Source of the DNA: PALSA-693 sp963834725
Lineage (GTDB): Bacteria; Actinomycetota; Acidimicrobiia; Acidimicrobiales; Palsa-688
NCBI GenBank assembly: GCA_963834725.1
Contig: CAWICN010000001.1
Span: 4,464,001 to 4,528,000, forward strand
Reading direction: 5' to 3'
Length of the DNA: 64,000 nt
This document shows positions 35,243 to 43,843 of the stretch, piece after piece. Below the pieces are notes generated by a model. The model was not told where the DNA came from, searched no databases, and was given only the letters and a program-made list of their open reading frames with translations. The position numbers and the translations under genes are program-made. The first letter of the stretch is position 1. Each line of letters begins with the position of its first letter.

Positions 35243-36208
35243 GCCGGTGCTGGGCGACGATGCGGCGCACCGTGCCGGACCGTGACCGCATCACCAGGGA
35301 TTCAGTGCTGGCGCCGCGGCTGTCATACCGGACGCCGCGCAGAAGCTCCCCGTCGGTGATGCCGGTGGCCGCGAAGAAGCAGTTGTCGCCCTGCACCAGG
35401 TCGTCGAGGGTCAAGAGCCGGTCAACGTCGTAGCCGAGTTCCACGGCCGCAGCCCGTTCGTGGTCTTCCCGTGGCCACAGACGACCCTGCAGCTCTCCGT
35501 CCATGCACTTGAGGGCGGCGGCCGCGATCACCCCCTCGGGGGTGCCCCCGATACCGAGAAGGATGTCCGCTCCCGAGTCCGTCCAGGCCGTGGCGATGGC
35601 GCCGGCGACGTCCCCGTCGGAGATCAGCCGGATGCGCGCCCCGTCCGGCGGACCTCTTCGATGAGCTCGGCATGGCGGGGCCGGTCGAGGATCACGGCGG
35701 TCACATCTCGCACCGATTCTCCCTTGGCCAGGGCGACGGCCCGGATGTTTTCGGTGGCCGACTGATCCAGGCTCACCCGGCCGGCCGCTTCCGGACCGAC
35801 GGCCAGCTTCTCCATGTACACGCATGGCCCGGGATTGAACATGGTCCCCCTGTCGCTGACCGCGATCACCGACAGGGCGCCGCCGCGCCCCAACGCGGTC
35901 GGGGTGGTGCCGTCGATGGGATCGACGGCCACATCGGCGCTCGGGGGAGTGGCATCGCCGACGTGCTCGCCGTTGTAGAGCATCGGGGCCTCGTCTTTCT
36001 CGCCCTCCCCGATCACCACCACCCCGTCCATCGGCACCCCACCGAGCACGATGCGCATGGCATCGACAGCCGCCCCGTCGGCGCCTTCCTTGTCGCCGCG
36101 GCCCATCCAGCGCGCCGCCGCCATCGCTGCCGCTTCGGTGACCCGCACCAGTTCCATCGCCAGATTCCTGTCCGGCGCCTCCGGGCGCTGGACCGCACGT
36201 GCACCCAT
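35202..36208 (-). pseudogene. glpX: Class II fructose-1,6-bisphosphatase, single-base frameshift
   Basis: Gluconeogenic phosphatase. The first part, from ATG 36208, has PDRNLAMELVRVTEAAA, GVVVIGEGEKDEAPML and VDPIDGTTPTALG (metal and substrate binding). It ends at a stop after EVRRTG near 35625. The protein continues one frame over with ARIRLISDGDVAGAI, ILLGIGGTPEGVIAAAALK and GDNCFFAATGITDGELL. One extra G in the GGGG run at about 35640 would restore ~335 residues, normal length. Every motif is kept on both sides, so a sequence error or very recent mutation is more likely than decay. Confidence 0.88.
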
Positions 36209-36410
36209 CGCCGGCGACGTTAGTGCTTCAGATCTCAACCACGTTGATGATCTTGCTGTTTGAAGACCAGCGAGCGATCAAAGCGTGGCGGTCCCGGCAG
36301 GGCGTTGAGATCATCAGCGAAGATCGTGTACCGGAGTCCGGGTCGCGTGTGGGTATCCTCTTTGGCCGTGAGCCCCCGTCGTCGCCCCAGGGGGAACAAG
36401 CCAGGGGCCA

Positions 36411-38126
36411 GTGCCCGCCTATCAGCCGACTGCTGCGGCAAGCCCGGGACCGCTGGCTGAGGTAGCCGTGCGCCCCGTCCTCACCAGCGGCAACGAGGCG
36501 TCCATGGGTCCGCTCGACGCGGCCCGGCGCCGCCTGCGGCAGGACCTGTCCGCGGTGCATCCCGTCGTGCTGGCCCTCGGAGCACTGGCCGTGGTCATCG
36601 GTGTCGGTCTGCGGTTCTTTGCGCCGACCCAGCTCTGGTTGGACGAGGCGCTCAGCGTCAACATCGCCCGGCTACCGGTGAGCCAGATTCCGCGGGCCCT
36701 GGCTCACGACGGCGCCCCCCCGCTGTACTACCTGGTGCTGCACGTCTGGATGCTCGCCTTCGGTCAGAGTGACATCGCCGTCCGGACTCTGTCGGGGCTG
36801 GTCTCGGTCATCTCGCTGCCGTTCTTCTGGGCGGCCGGCTACCGCCTCGGCGGCCGGGCCGTGGCGTGGATCACCTTCTTCCTGGCTCTCAGCAGCCCCT
36901 TCGCTATCAGCTACGCCACCACGGCGCGCATGTACTCGTTGATGATCCTCTGGTCGCTGCTGGGCTTTCTGGCGCTGACTCGAGCACTGGAGGACGCCCG
37001 GCCCTCCCGGCTGGTCGCCCTCGGGGCCGTGACCGCCGCCATGCTGTACACCCACTACTGGTCGTTGTACCTCCTCGTTGGGACGGGCGGGTGGCTGGCC
37101 TGGCGCTGGTGGCGGGCAGGCGAGGGGGGTCCGCAGCTGCGGGCTATCCTGCTCGGCGTCCTGGTGTGGCTGCCGTGGTCGCCGGTGTTCGCGTTCCAGC
37201 TTCTGCACACCGGGACGCCCTGGGCCTCGTCTGCCACGCCCGCCGATCTCCTCGGCGTCTTCGGCGACTTCGCGGGAGGGGGTGGTCCGGGTGCGCTCAT
37301 CATGTTCGCCACCTTCGCCCTGTTCCTGTTCGGTGTATTCGGCCGCACGGTGCCGACCGGGGGACCAGGGAAGGCCGGGCTGCTCGACACCGCTGCGCCA
37401 GTCGACTCGGTTGGGCCCGACGGTGAGCTGGAGCCTGCCCACACCGGCTCGGCCTTGATCCTCGAGCTGCGTCCACGCCCCGGTGTGGGACCGCTCGCCG
37501 GAGTGACGGTCGGCACCCTGCTGGTGGCGGTGGGGTTGAGCGCATTGGCCAACGCGGCCTTTGTGGCCCGGTATGCGGCGGTCGTGTTCCCTCTCTTCCT
37601 GCTGGTGGTGGCCCAGGGTGTGAGCGTTCTGCCGGGGCGCCGGTTTCGCGCCGGAGCGCTCGCCGTCCTCGTCCTGACCGGTCTTTTGGCCGGAAGGGAT
37701 GCGAACACGCAACAGCGGACACAGGCCGCCCAGATCGACGCGGTGCTCAGCGTGCAGGCCCAGCCCGGCGACCTCATCGTCTACTGCCCCGACCAGCTCG
37801 GGCCGGCCGGCGACCGGCTATTGCGGGTCAAGGGGGTGACCGAGATCACCTTCCCGCGGGCGATCGGGCCGCAACGGGTCGACTGGGCGGACTACAAGAA
37901 GGTCATCGCCGCGACCGATGTCGGCACCTTCGCGCAGTCCACGTTGGCGCGGCTGGGATCCGGTCACACCCTGTGGCTGGTGTGGAGGGACGGTTACCCC
38001 GGTCTCGGCGGTGACTGTGGGTACCTGAAGAGCTGGCTGGACATGCTCCGGGGCCCCGGGACGACCGCGGTCGGCGCGAACGGCAACTTTTACGAGAACG
38101 AGAACCTGGTCCGCTATTCGGCCTGA
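36411..38126 (+). CDS. Membrane glycosyltransferase of the GT-C fold (ArnT/PMT-like)
   Basis: 571 residues. After a short polar N-terminus, about ten hydrophobic segments occupy residues 50-420. APTQLWLDEALSVNIARLP in the first external loop contains the conserved acidic residue of GT-C enzymes using polyprenyl-linked sugars. GAPPLYYLVLHVW and YATTARMYSLMILWSL resemble the DUF2142/PMT type. The C-terminal ~150 residues are extracytoplasmic. Acceptor and donor are unknown. GTG 36411 gives the longest form; the ATG near 36504 is a reasonable start. Confidence 0.75.
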   Translation: MPAYQPTAAASPGPLAEVAVRPVLTSGNEASMGPLDAARRRLRQDLSAVHPVVLALGALAVVIGVGLRFFAPTQLWLDEALSVNIARLPVSQIPRALAHDGAPPLYYLVLHVWMLAFGQSDIAVRTLSGLVSVISLPFFWAAGYRLGGRAVAWITFFLALSSPFAISYATTARMYSLMILWSLLGFLALTRALEDARPSRLVALGAVTAAMLYTHYWSLYLLVGTGGWLAWRWWRAGEGGPQLRAILLGVLVWLPWSPVFAFQLLHTGTPWASSATPADLLGVFGDFAGGGGPGALIMFATFALFLFGVFGRTVPTGGPGKAGLLDTAAPVDSVGPDGELEPAHTGSALILELRPRPGVGPLAGVTVGTLLVAVGLSALANAAFVARYAAVVFPLFLLVVAQGVSVLPGRRFRAGALAVLVLTGLLAGRDANTQQRTQAAQIDAVLSVQAQPGDLIVYCPDQLGPAGDRLLRVKGVTEITFPRAIGPQRVDWADYKKVIAATDVGTFAQSTLARLGSGHTLWLVWRDGYPGLGGDCGYLKSWLDMLRGPGTTAVGANGNFYENENLVRYSA

Positions 38127-38180
38127 CCTGCTGGTATTCGGCCTGACCGGCTGGTATTGGGCCTGACCGGCTGGACCACG
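38127..38180 (+). repeat. Short tandem repeat downstream of the glycosyltransferase
   Basis: Three degenerate copies of GGCCTGACCGGCTGGTATT of about 17-20 bases, starting in the last codons of the glycosyltransferase. Intergenic; no coding role seen. Confidence 0.55.
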
Positions 38181-38284
38181 ACGGGCCGCGGCTGGCCGCT
38201 CCGGGCGGAAGGGACAAGAATGTCGATGAACAGCCGGTCCTACTCGCCCTCCCCGGGTCTGGCTGAGACGGAGGCCTTCACCGC

Positions 38285-39877
38285 GTGATCCAGCCCTTGA
38301 CCGACCTGACCGGTGAGCCAGGCGTTTCCGGAGACCCTGCCGTTTCCGAAGAAATTGGCCTCACCGGCGATGTCGTGATCATCGGAGCGGGACCGGCGGG
38401 GCTGACCGCGGCCTACCAGCTGGCGAAAGCCGGTCGTCGTTGTACCGTGCTCGAGTCGGACAGCGTCGTAGGCGGCATCAGCCGGACCGTGGAACGGGAG
38501 GGATGGCGCTTCGACATCGGTGGCCATCGCTTCTTCACCAAAGTTCAGTCCGTGGACGACCTCTGGCACGAGATCCTGCCGGAGGGCGATTTCATGCTGC
38601 GGCCTCGTAAGAGTCGCATCTACTACCAGGGCAAGTTCTACGACTACCCCCTCCGGGCCACGAATGCCCTTGGCAACCTCGGCCCGCTCGAGGCGCTGCG
38701 GTGCGTGCTGTCGTATGGGTGGGCCCGGCTGCGCCCGCCGACGCGACAGGACATGTACGAGGGCTGGCTGGCAGCCCGCTTCGGTTGGCGGCTCTACCGA
38801 CATTTCTTCAAGACCTACACGGAGAAGGTCTGGGGTCATCCGCCCTCGGAAATGCCGGCCGACTGGGCGGCCCAGCGGGTGAAGAACCTGTCGTTGATCA
38901 GCGCCATCGTCAATGCCATCTTGCCCAGGCGCAACCAGAAGAGCATCACGTCCCTGATCGAGGAGTTCCAGTATCCCAAGCTGGGTCCGGGGATGATGTG
39001 GGAGCGCTGTCGCGACGCCGTGGAGGCGGCCGGCACCAAAGTGGTGATGGATACCCGTGTTACCCGGATCACGCACGTTCGCGGCCGGGCCTCCTCCGTG
39101 ACCGCCGAAAGCGCAGGCGGGCAGACCGACTACCCGGCGACCGCCATCATCTCCTCTATGCCGTTGTCCACCCTGGTCGAGGTCATGGACCCACCCGCCC
39201 CTGCTCCGGTCCAGCGCGCCGCCGGCGCCCTCGGCTATCGGGACTTCCTGACCGTAGCCCTGGTGGTCCCCGCCGAGACCGTCGACTGGAACGACAACTG
39301 GATCTACATCCACGACACCGGTGTCCGCACCATGCGCATCCAGAACTTCGGCTCATGGTCGCCCTACCTGGTCAAGGACGGCCGCAACGTCCTCGGGCTG
39401 GAGTACACGGTCGACGAGGGGGACTCCTCGTGGGCCGCCGCCGACGAGGACCTGATTGAGATCGGCAAAGCGGAGCTCGGGCGGCTGGGGCTGGTCGATC
39501 CCGCTGACGTCGAGACCGGCTACGTGGTGCGAATGCCGAAGGCGTACCCGTACTACGACGTCGACTACAAGGCCAATGTCGAGACCATCCGGGCCTGGCT
39601 CGAGGCTCACGTCGCCAACGTGATCCCTGTTGGTCGCAACGGAATGCACCGGTACAACAACCAGGACCACTCGATGTACACCGCCATGCTGGCGGTCGAA
39701 AATCTCCTCGGTGCCGATCACGACGTGTGGGCGGTCAACGTCGAGGAGGAGTACCACGAGGTTCAGGAGCCGAGTGAGCGGGTGACCGGCCGATCGAGCG
39801 GGACCGGCCCATCGAGCGGGACTGGCAGAGCCGCCCCGATTCTGCCCAGGCGATCCGGCCGGTCCCCCCGGCCCTGA
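38285..39877 (+). CDS. FAD-dependent oxidoreductase (UDP-galactopyranose mutase / protoporphyrinogen oxidase-like)
   Basis: 530 residues. The FAD-binding motif GDVVIIGAGPAGLTAAYQL starts near residue 28. LESDSVVGGISRTV and FDIGGHRFFTKV are typical of the amine-oxidase/UGM-like superfamily. MYEGWLAARFGWRLYRHFFKTYTEKVWG and the C-terminal GRNGMHRYNNQDHSMYTAML are seen in proteins annotated as NAD(P)/FAD-dependent oxidoreductases near cell-surface sugar genes. Its position after a GT-C glycosyltransferase supports a role in surface polysaccharide, by inference. The last ~40 residues are Ser/Gly/Arg-rich repeats. GTG 38285. Confidence 0.8.
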   Translation: MIQPLTDLTGEPGVSGDPAVSEEIGLTGDVVIIGAGPAGLTAAYQLAKAGRRCTVLESDSVVGGISRTVEREGWRFDIGGHRFFTKVQSVDDLWHEILPEGDFMLRPRKSRIYYQGKFYDYPLRATNALGNLGPLEALRCVLSYGWARLRPPTRQDMYEGWLAARFGWRLYRHFFKTYTEKVWGHPPSEMPADWAAQRVKNLSLISAIVNAILPRRNQKSITSLIEEFQYPKLGPGMMWERCRDAVEAAGTKVVMDTRVTRITHVRGRASSVTAESAGGQTDYPATAIISSMPLSTLVEVMDPPAPAPVQRAAGALGYRDFLTVALVVPAETVDWNDNWIYIHDTGVRTMRIQNFGSWSPYLVKDGRNVLGLEYTVDEGDSSWAAADEDLIEIGKAELGRLGLVDPADVETGYVVRMPKAYPYYDVDYKANVETIRAWLEAHVANVIPVGRNGMHRYNNQDHSMYTAMLAVENLLGADHDVWAVNVEEEYHEVQEPSERVTGRSSGTGPSSGTGRAAPILPRRSGRSPRP

Positions 39878-39972
39878 CGGACCGGCCGGTTGCCGGCGCT
39901 GACGGACCGGCCAGTTTGCCGGCCCTGATGGACTGGCCAGTCCGCCGGCCTTGACGGACCGGCCAGTCCGGG
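39871..39972 (+). repeat. Four 25-26-bp tandem repeats after the oxidoreductase gene
   Basis: Units start at 39871, 39896, 39922 and 39948 with consensus GCCCTGACGGACCGGCCAGT followed by TGCCG. The oxidoreductase stop codon lies in the first unit. Each unit holds CCGGCC/GGCCGG-type inverted segments, so the array could fold. Confidence 0.65.
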
Positions 39973-39975
39973 GGG

Positions 39976-40161
39976 CTAGTAGTGGCGTAACGACCGCGAC
40001 AGGCGGGCCCGAAGCGGTGGTCCGGCCCTGGTGCGGTCCGGCCGGCGCCGGGTCCGCTCCTGGCGCGCCTCGCTCGCCTGACGGTGGCGGTCGGCGCGTC
40101 GGAGTGCCTCATCCCGCTGGGCGGTGGCGAGGTTACGAAGGATCACAGGCGATTGGTACAT
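39976..40161 (-). CDS. Small basic protein, 61 residues
   Basis: MYQSPVILRNLATAQRDEAL followed by a strongly basic helix rich in Arg, Ala and Gln, ending in LRARLSRSLRHY. GGAGA lies seven bases before the ATG, a credible ribosome binding site. It resembles other short actinobacterial proteins with an N-terminal hydrophobic patch and Arg-rich tail, but I do not recognise a family. The window opposite has only repeat-derived frames. Confidence 0.5.
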   Translation of the reverse strand: MYQSPVILRNLATAQRDEALRRADRHRQASEARQERTRRRPDRTRAGPPLRARLSRSLRHY

Positions 40162-40422
40162 GACAGGTCTCCGTGGTGAAAGGTGGTTATTGGATTGCGG
40201 GTGTTCTGGTAGTGAGACGGTGTGCAGAGGGGCAAATTCATCGCTCAGACCGAGAGGGGCATCGGGCCTGGCGGCGCAGGACGCCCTCCACCGATAGGCG
40301 GCGGATCGAGCCGGCGCCGGACGCCGTTGCCGCCGCTGCCGCCGCTGCCGCCGTTGCGTTGACGAGCGACGAGCGAGGACTTCCGGCCGAGGGGAGGCGG
40401 ACGTCCGGGGTGGCCGGCCCGG

Positions 40423-40524
40423 TTAGAAGGGCAGGAGCGGCGTCGACCCCATGCTGCGGCCGGTGTACGGCGGCTGCTGCGAGGCGAGGGCCGCCCCGGC
40501 ACTGTGCTTTATGAGCTTCACCAT
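40423..40524 (-). CDS. 33-residue small protein with a strong RBS
   Basis: ATG 40524 to TAA 40423. The peptide begins MVKLIKHSAGAALAS and ends GRSMGSTPLLPF. A near-perfect Shine-Dalgarno AAGGAGG sits about eight bases before the ATG, stronger than for most genes here. The N-terminus is amphipathic and the C-terminus is Pro/Gly/Ser rich. No family recognised. It could be a conserved small protein or a peptide precursor; no modification enzymes are adjacent. Confidence 0.45.
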   Translation of the reverse strand: MVKLIKHSAGAALASQQPPYTGRSMGSTPLLPF

Positions 40525-40661
40525 GGGCGGTCCTCCTTCCTCGGTACGGGTTCACGACAGTTGTAACCCGTCCAGGGGCCGCCGGCCAATGAATATCGGC
40601 CATCATGGACGGCGACGTGCCGGTCGCTGGCTGACGTCTGGTGCTGGAAGACTGACGGCAT

Positions 40662-41873
40662 ATGAGCAAGATCTGGTACTGCCCGAACTGTGGGTACGAG
40701 GTGGGGGCCCGAGGGCGGTGCCACCTGTGCCGGCAGCGCCTGGTGGTATCGCGCCTGCCAGAGCTCTCGACCGGCGACGAGGACGACGAGGTCGGCTACC
40801 GCCTGGACGACTGGGCCGACCGCGAGCGGGGCCGTCTCATCGAATGGCTCAATCGCGACGAGATCCTGCATCGCTTCGAGGACGACGAGCTGGTGGTGGC
40901 CGCGGAGGACGAGACCCGGGTCGATGACCTCATGGCTGAACTGGCCGCCAACCCCGAGCCCGTTGTCGCCGCGTCGGTGATCGACGATGGCCCCGGATGG
41001 GAGAAGGCGGCGAGCGCGGATGCCCCTCTTCGGGCCGAGGAGGACGCGCAGGTTGGGAGCGCGCTGCGACTTCTCGGTGACGCTGCGGGCCGATTGCGGG
41101 AGGACCCGACGGATATGCACGCCGATGCCGATGTGGCCGAGGCGTCCGCCACGGTGTTCATGGTCGACGGCTACTCGGGCGCTGACGAAGCCACCTGGGC
41201 GGCGGTCGGGCGGGTGACCCGCCGTCTGCTGTCGGCCCTGAGCGCGGATGAGGCGCTGGAGGACGAGATCCGGGCTCAGGCCGCGGTGCTGTGCAAACTG
41301 GTCGAGCCGCTGGTGGGGGCAAGCCTCACCGCATCGGAGCCGCCAGGTTCGGTCTCGGAACGGTCAGGGCCGGTCCCGGACCCGGCAGAAGGCGGGTTCG
41401 ATGGCGAGGAGACCGTGTACGAGCTTCCGGAATGGCTGCCCGAACAGCGGGCCAGGTTGGGGGTGCTCCTGGACGAGGCCGGGATCCACTACCTGTGGGA
41501 TGACGATGATCTGGTCGTTCCCTCCGACCGGGAAGCCGAGGTTGAGGCTCTCTTCGAGCAGGTCGGCTCGCCGCAGGAGGACGACGATGACGATGACGGC
41601 GACGGCGAAAGCCGGTACCGCGCCCTCGAGGAGCTTTTCGCCGCCGCCGACCGGTTGGCAGGGGATCCGGGCGACGAACAGCGCGCTTCCGAGGCCGTGG
41701 AGCGAGTTCAGGAGGCGGCGGGCCCACCGCCGCTCGGGCTGGACGAGGTCCAGTGGTTCCGCATCATGACTCAGGCACGAACCCTCTCCGAGTCCATCGA
41801 GGCGGGCTGCGAGGAGCACGTCATCGCCGAGGAGGCCACCGCGCTGCGGGATCTCCTCCGCGCCGTGGTGTGA
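40662..41873 (+). CDS. Zinc-ribbon protein with duplicated acidic modules, function unknown
   Basis: 403 residues. The N-terminal zinc ribbon is WYCPNCGYEVGARGRCHLC (four cysteines, residues 6-23). Two related modules follow. Module 1 is LDDWADRERGRLIEWL with FEDDELVVAAEDETRVDDLM (about 45-95). Module 2 is LPEWLPEQRARLGVLLDEAG with WDDDDLVVPSDREAEVEALF (about 255-305). Each is followed by a helical segment of similar length (RLLGDAAGRLREDP and ELFAAADRLAGDP). The protein is very acidic, with a poly-Asp stretch. I do not recognise a family. The next gene overlaps its stop. Confidence 0.7.
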   Translation: MSKIWYCPNCGYEVGARGRCHLCRQRLVVSRLPELSTGDEDDEVGYRLDDWADRERGRLIEWLNRDEILHRFEDDELVVAAEDETRVDDLMAELAANPEPVVAASVIDDGPGWEKAASADAPLRAEEDAQVGSALRLLGDAAGRLREDPTDMHADADVAEASATVFMVDGYSGADEATWAAVGRVTRRLLSALSADEALEDEIRAQAAVLCKLVEPLVGASLTASEPPGSVSERSGPVPDPAEGGFDGEETVYELPEWLPEQRARLGVLLDEAGIHYLWDDDDLVVPSDREAEVEALFEQVGSPQEDDDDDDGDGESRYRALEELFAAADRLAGDPGDEQRASEAVERVQEAAGPPPLGLDEVQWFRIMTQARTLSESIEAGCEEHVIAEEATALRDLLRAVV

Positions 41874-42481
41874 CCGCCCACCGCGCCCGGCTCCCGCTCG
41901 GGATTCTGCTCGCGCCCGGCGCCGGCGCGGATCGGGACGCCCCATCCCTCCTCGCCATCGACGCCGTGGCCAGCGCCGCCGGCTTCACCGTGGTGCGTAT
42001 GGACTTTCCCTACCGGAAGGCGGGCAGGAAAACCCCGGACCGGGCGCCGGTCCTGATCGCCGCAGTCCGGGAGGAGGCGGCCCAGCTCGCGCCGGGGGTG
42101 TCCGCCATAGTACTGGGAGGCCGGTCGATGGGGGGACGCATATGCTCGATGGCCGTCGCCGAGGGTCTTCGGGCTGTGGGCCTGGTCCTGATCAGCTACC
42201 CGCTCCATCCACCCGGACGCCCCGACCGGAAACGGACCGAGCACTTCCCGGGGCTCGAGGTGCCCTGTCTTTTCATCTCCGGCACCCGTGACGCCTTCGG
42301 CACCCCGGAGGAGTTGGAGGCGGCCACCCGGGCCATACCCGGCCGGGTCACTCACTGCTGGATCGAGGGCAAGGATCACGCCCTCCGCGGCACCGAGCGG
42401 CCGGTGGCCGACATGGTGCTCGAGTGGCTCGGTGCGCTCTCATCGTTGCCGCCAACTGGTCCGGCCCGAGCCGCGATCTGA
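41870..42481 (+). CDS. Alpha/beta hydrolase (KANL3/Tex30-like)
   Basis: 203 residues from GTG 41870, overlapping the zinc-ribbon gene stop (GTGA), so the two are coupled. LGILLAPGAGADRDAPSL gives the oxyanion region. VLGGRSMGGRICSM holds the nucleophile serine in GRSMGG. FISGTRDAFGTPEEL carries the acid, and IEGKDHALRG the histidine. This is a complete catalytic triad of the dienelactone-hydrolase/Tex30 type. The substrate is unknown. Confidence 0.85.
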   Translation: MTAHRARLPLGILLAPGAGADRDAPSLLAIDAVASAAGFTVVRMDFPYRKAGRKTPDRAPVLIAAVREEAAQLAPGVSAIVLGGRSMGGRICSMAVAEGLRAVGLVLISYPLHPPGRPDRKRTEHFPGLEVPCLFISGTRDAFGTPEELEAATRAIPGRVTHCWIEGKDHALRGTERPVADMVLEWLGALSSLPPTGPARAAI

Positions 42482-42490
42482 GGTCGGCAC

Positions 42491-43648
42491 TCAGCCGTAA
42501 GCGGCGAGGAGCTCCGCGTAGGCCGCGGTGGCGTCGACCAGTCGGTCCACCGCCACCCACTCATCGTTGCCGTGAGCCTGTTCGACGGCGCCGGGACCGC
42601 AGACCACGGTGGGAATGCCCGCCTGATTGCGCATGAAGCGCGCATCGGTGGTGAAGCTCATGCCGATGATCCCGGGCTGGCGGCCGGTGCTCAGCGCGAC
42701 CGCGTCGCCGACCTGCTTTACCCACGGGTCGTCGGCGGTCATCTCGCTGGCTTCACCGAACGTGTCGATCTCGAAGTCGTAGCGAAGCCCTTCGATCCCC
42801 GCCCCGTCGACCTTCGCTCGTACCTCGGCGACCGTGCTGGCTTCTGTCGCGCCGGGCAGGACCCGTCGGTCGACTCCGACCGCGCATGATTCGGCGACCG
42901 TGTTGTAGGCGTCGCCGCCCCTGATCGTTCCCACGTTCGCGGTAGGCCGGCCAAGCAGCGGGTGATCGGGGCCACCGAAATCAGCGGCGTGGATAGCGAG
43001 GACCAGGTGGGCGGCGTGTTCGATGGCCGAGACCGCGTCGCGGGGTCGGCTTCCGTGCCCGGGCCGGCCCTTGACGGTCAGTGTGCCTTGCAGCAGGCCG
43101 CGTTCGGCGACGCACAGCTCGAGGTCGGTTGGCTCGGGGACCAGGCAGGCGTCTCCCTGGATCAGACCGGCTTCGAGCAGGGCACGGGTCCCGTACCGGC
43201 CGCCTCGCTCCTCATCGGCGACGAGGTGGAACACCACGTCACACGCTCTTGGCCGTCCGGAATGCTCGAGGGTCGAGAGGGCGCAAATGGCGGCGGCGAT
43301 GCCCCCTTTCATGTCGGCACTGCCCCGCCCGTACAACCGGCCGTCCTCGACACGAGGGTCGAAGGGTTCGTGGCTCCAGGCTTGCGTCGCGACTGGGACC
43401 ACGTCGAGATGCCCGTTGATGATCAGCGTCGGACGGCGCCCTGGGCCATCTGGATGGGGGAGGGCCGCGAGAAGGGAAAGGCGCCCGGCAGCAGGCTCAA
43501 CCTCGGTCCACACCGGACGCCAGCGATCGAGTGCGGCGTGGACCACGTCGGAGATCGGGCGCTCGCGGCCGGGCGGATTCTGGGTGTCAACGGCTACCAG
43601 GGCCGCGGTCAGACCCACCACGGCGTCGACGTCTACGTGGGCACGCAC
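42491..43648 (-). CDS. M20-family metallopeptidase/deacylase (ArgE/DapE-like)
   Basis: 385 residues. Metal ligands appear in NGHLDVVP (His), GRGSADMKGG (Asp) and ADEERGG (Glu pair). The dimerisation lid domain is marked by GRPGHGSRP. AGIPTVVCGPG and AHGNDEWV complete the second metal site. Candidate activities are N-acetylornithine deacetylase, succinyl-diaminopimelate desuccinylase or a carboxypeptidase; the sequence alone does not decide. Convergent with the hydrolase gene, nine bases apart. Confidence 0.85.
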   Translation of the reverse strand: MRAHVDVDAVVGLTAALVAVDTQNPPGRERPISDVVHAALDRWRPVWTEVEPAAGRLSLLAALPHPDGPGRRPTLIINGHLDVVPVATQAWSHEPFDPRVEDGRLYGRGSADMKGGIAAAICALSTLEHSGRPRACDVVFHLVADEERGGRYGTRALLEAGLIQGDACLVPEPTDLELCVAERGLLQGTLTVKGRPGHGSRPRDAVSAIEHAAHLVLAIHAADFGGPDHPLLGRPTANVGTIRGGDAYNTVAESCAVGVDRRVLPGATEASTVAEVRAKVDGAGIEGLRYDFEIDTFGEASEMTADDPWVKQVGDAVALSTGRQPGIIGMSFTTDARFMRNQAGIPTVVCGPGAVEQAHGNDEWVAVDRLVDATAAYAELLAAYG

Positions 43649-43843
43649 GGGTCGAGCCTAACGGGAGGGAGGCTCTGCCGGCTCTGCTCGTCGAGATGCC
43701 GCTGGTGGGCTGACAAGAAAACCAGACGCCGGAAACGCACTGATCCGAACGCCTTGTCGGGCGATATGTGTACGCTTCGAGCTTCCGGCGTCGAGTTTCG
43801 CAGGTGGCCCACTGGTCGAGCCGCGGCGATACTGGACCCCGAC

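Noticed and set aside
40173..40514. Plus-strand 113-codon ORF with a poly-Ala run
   Set aside because: No RBS, no family, and it covers the 33-residue minus-strand ORF that has a strong RBS. The Ala run comes from a GCC repeat.
42962..43843. Upstream extension of meaB
   Set aside because: This part is antisense to the M20 peptidase; conserved MeaB sequence begins after ATG 43844.
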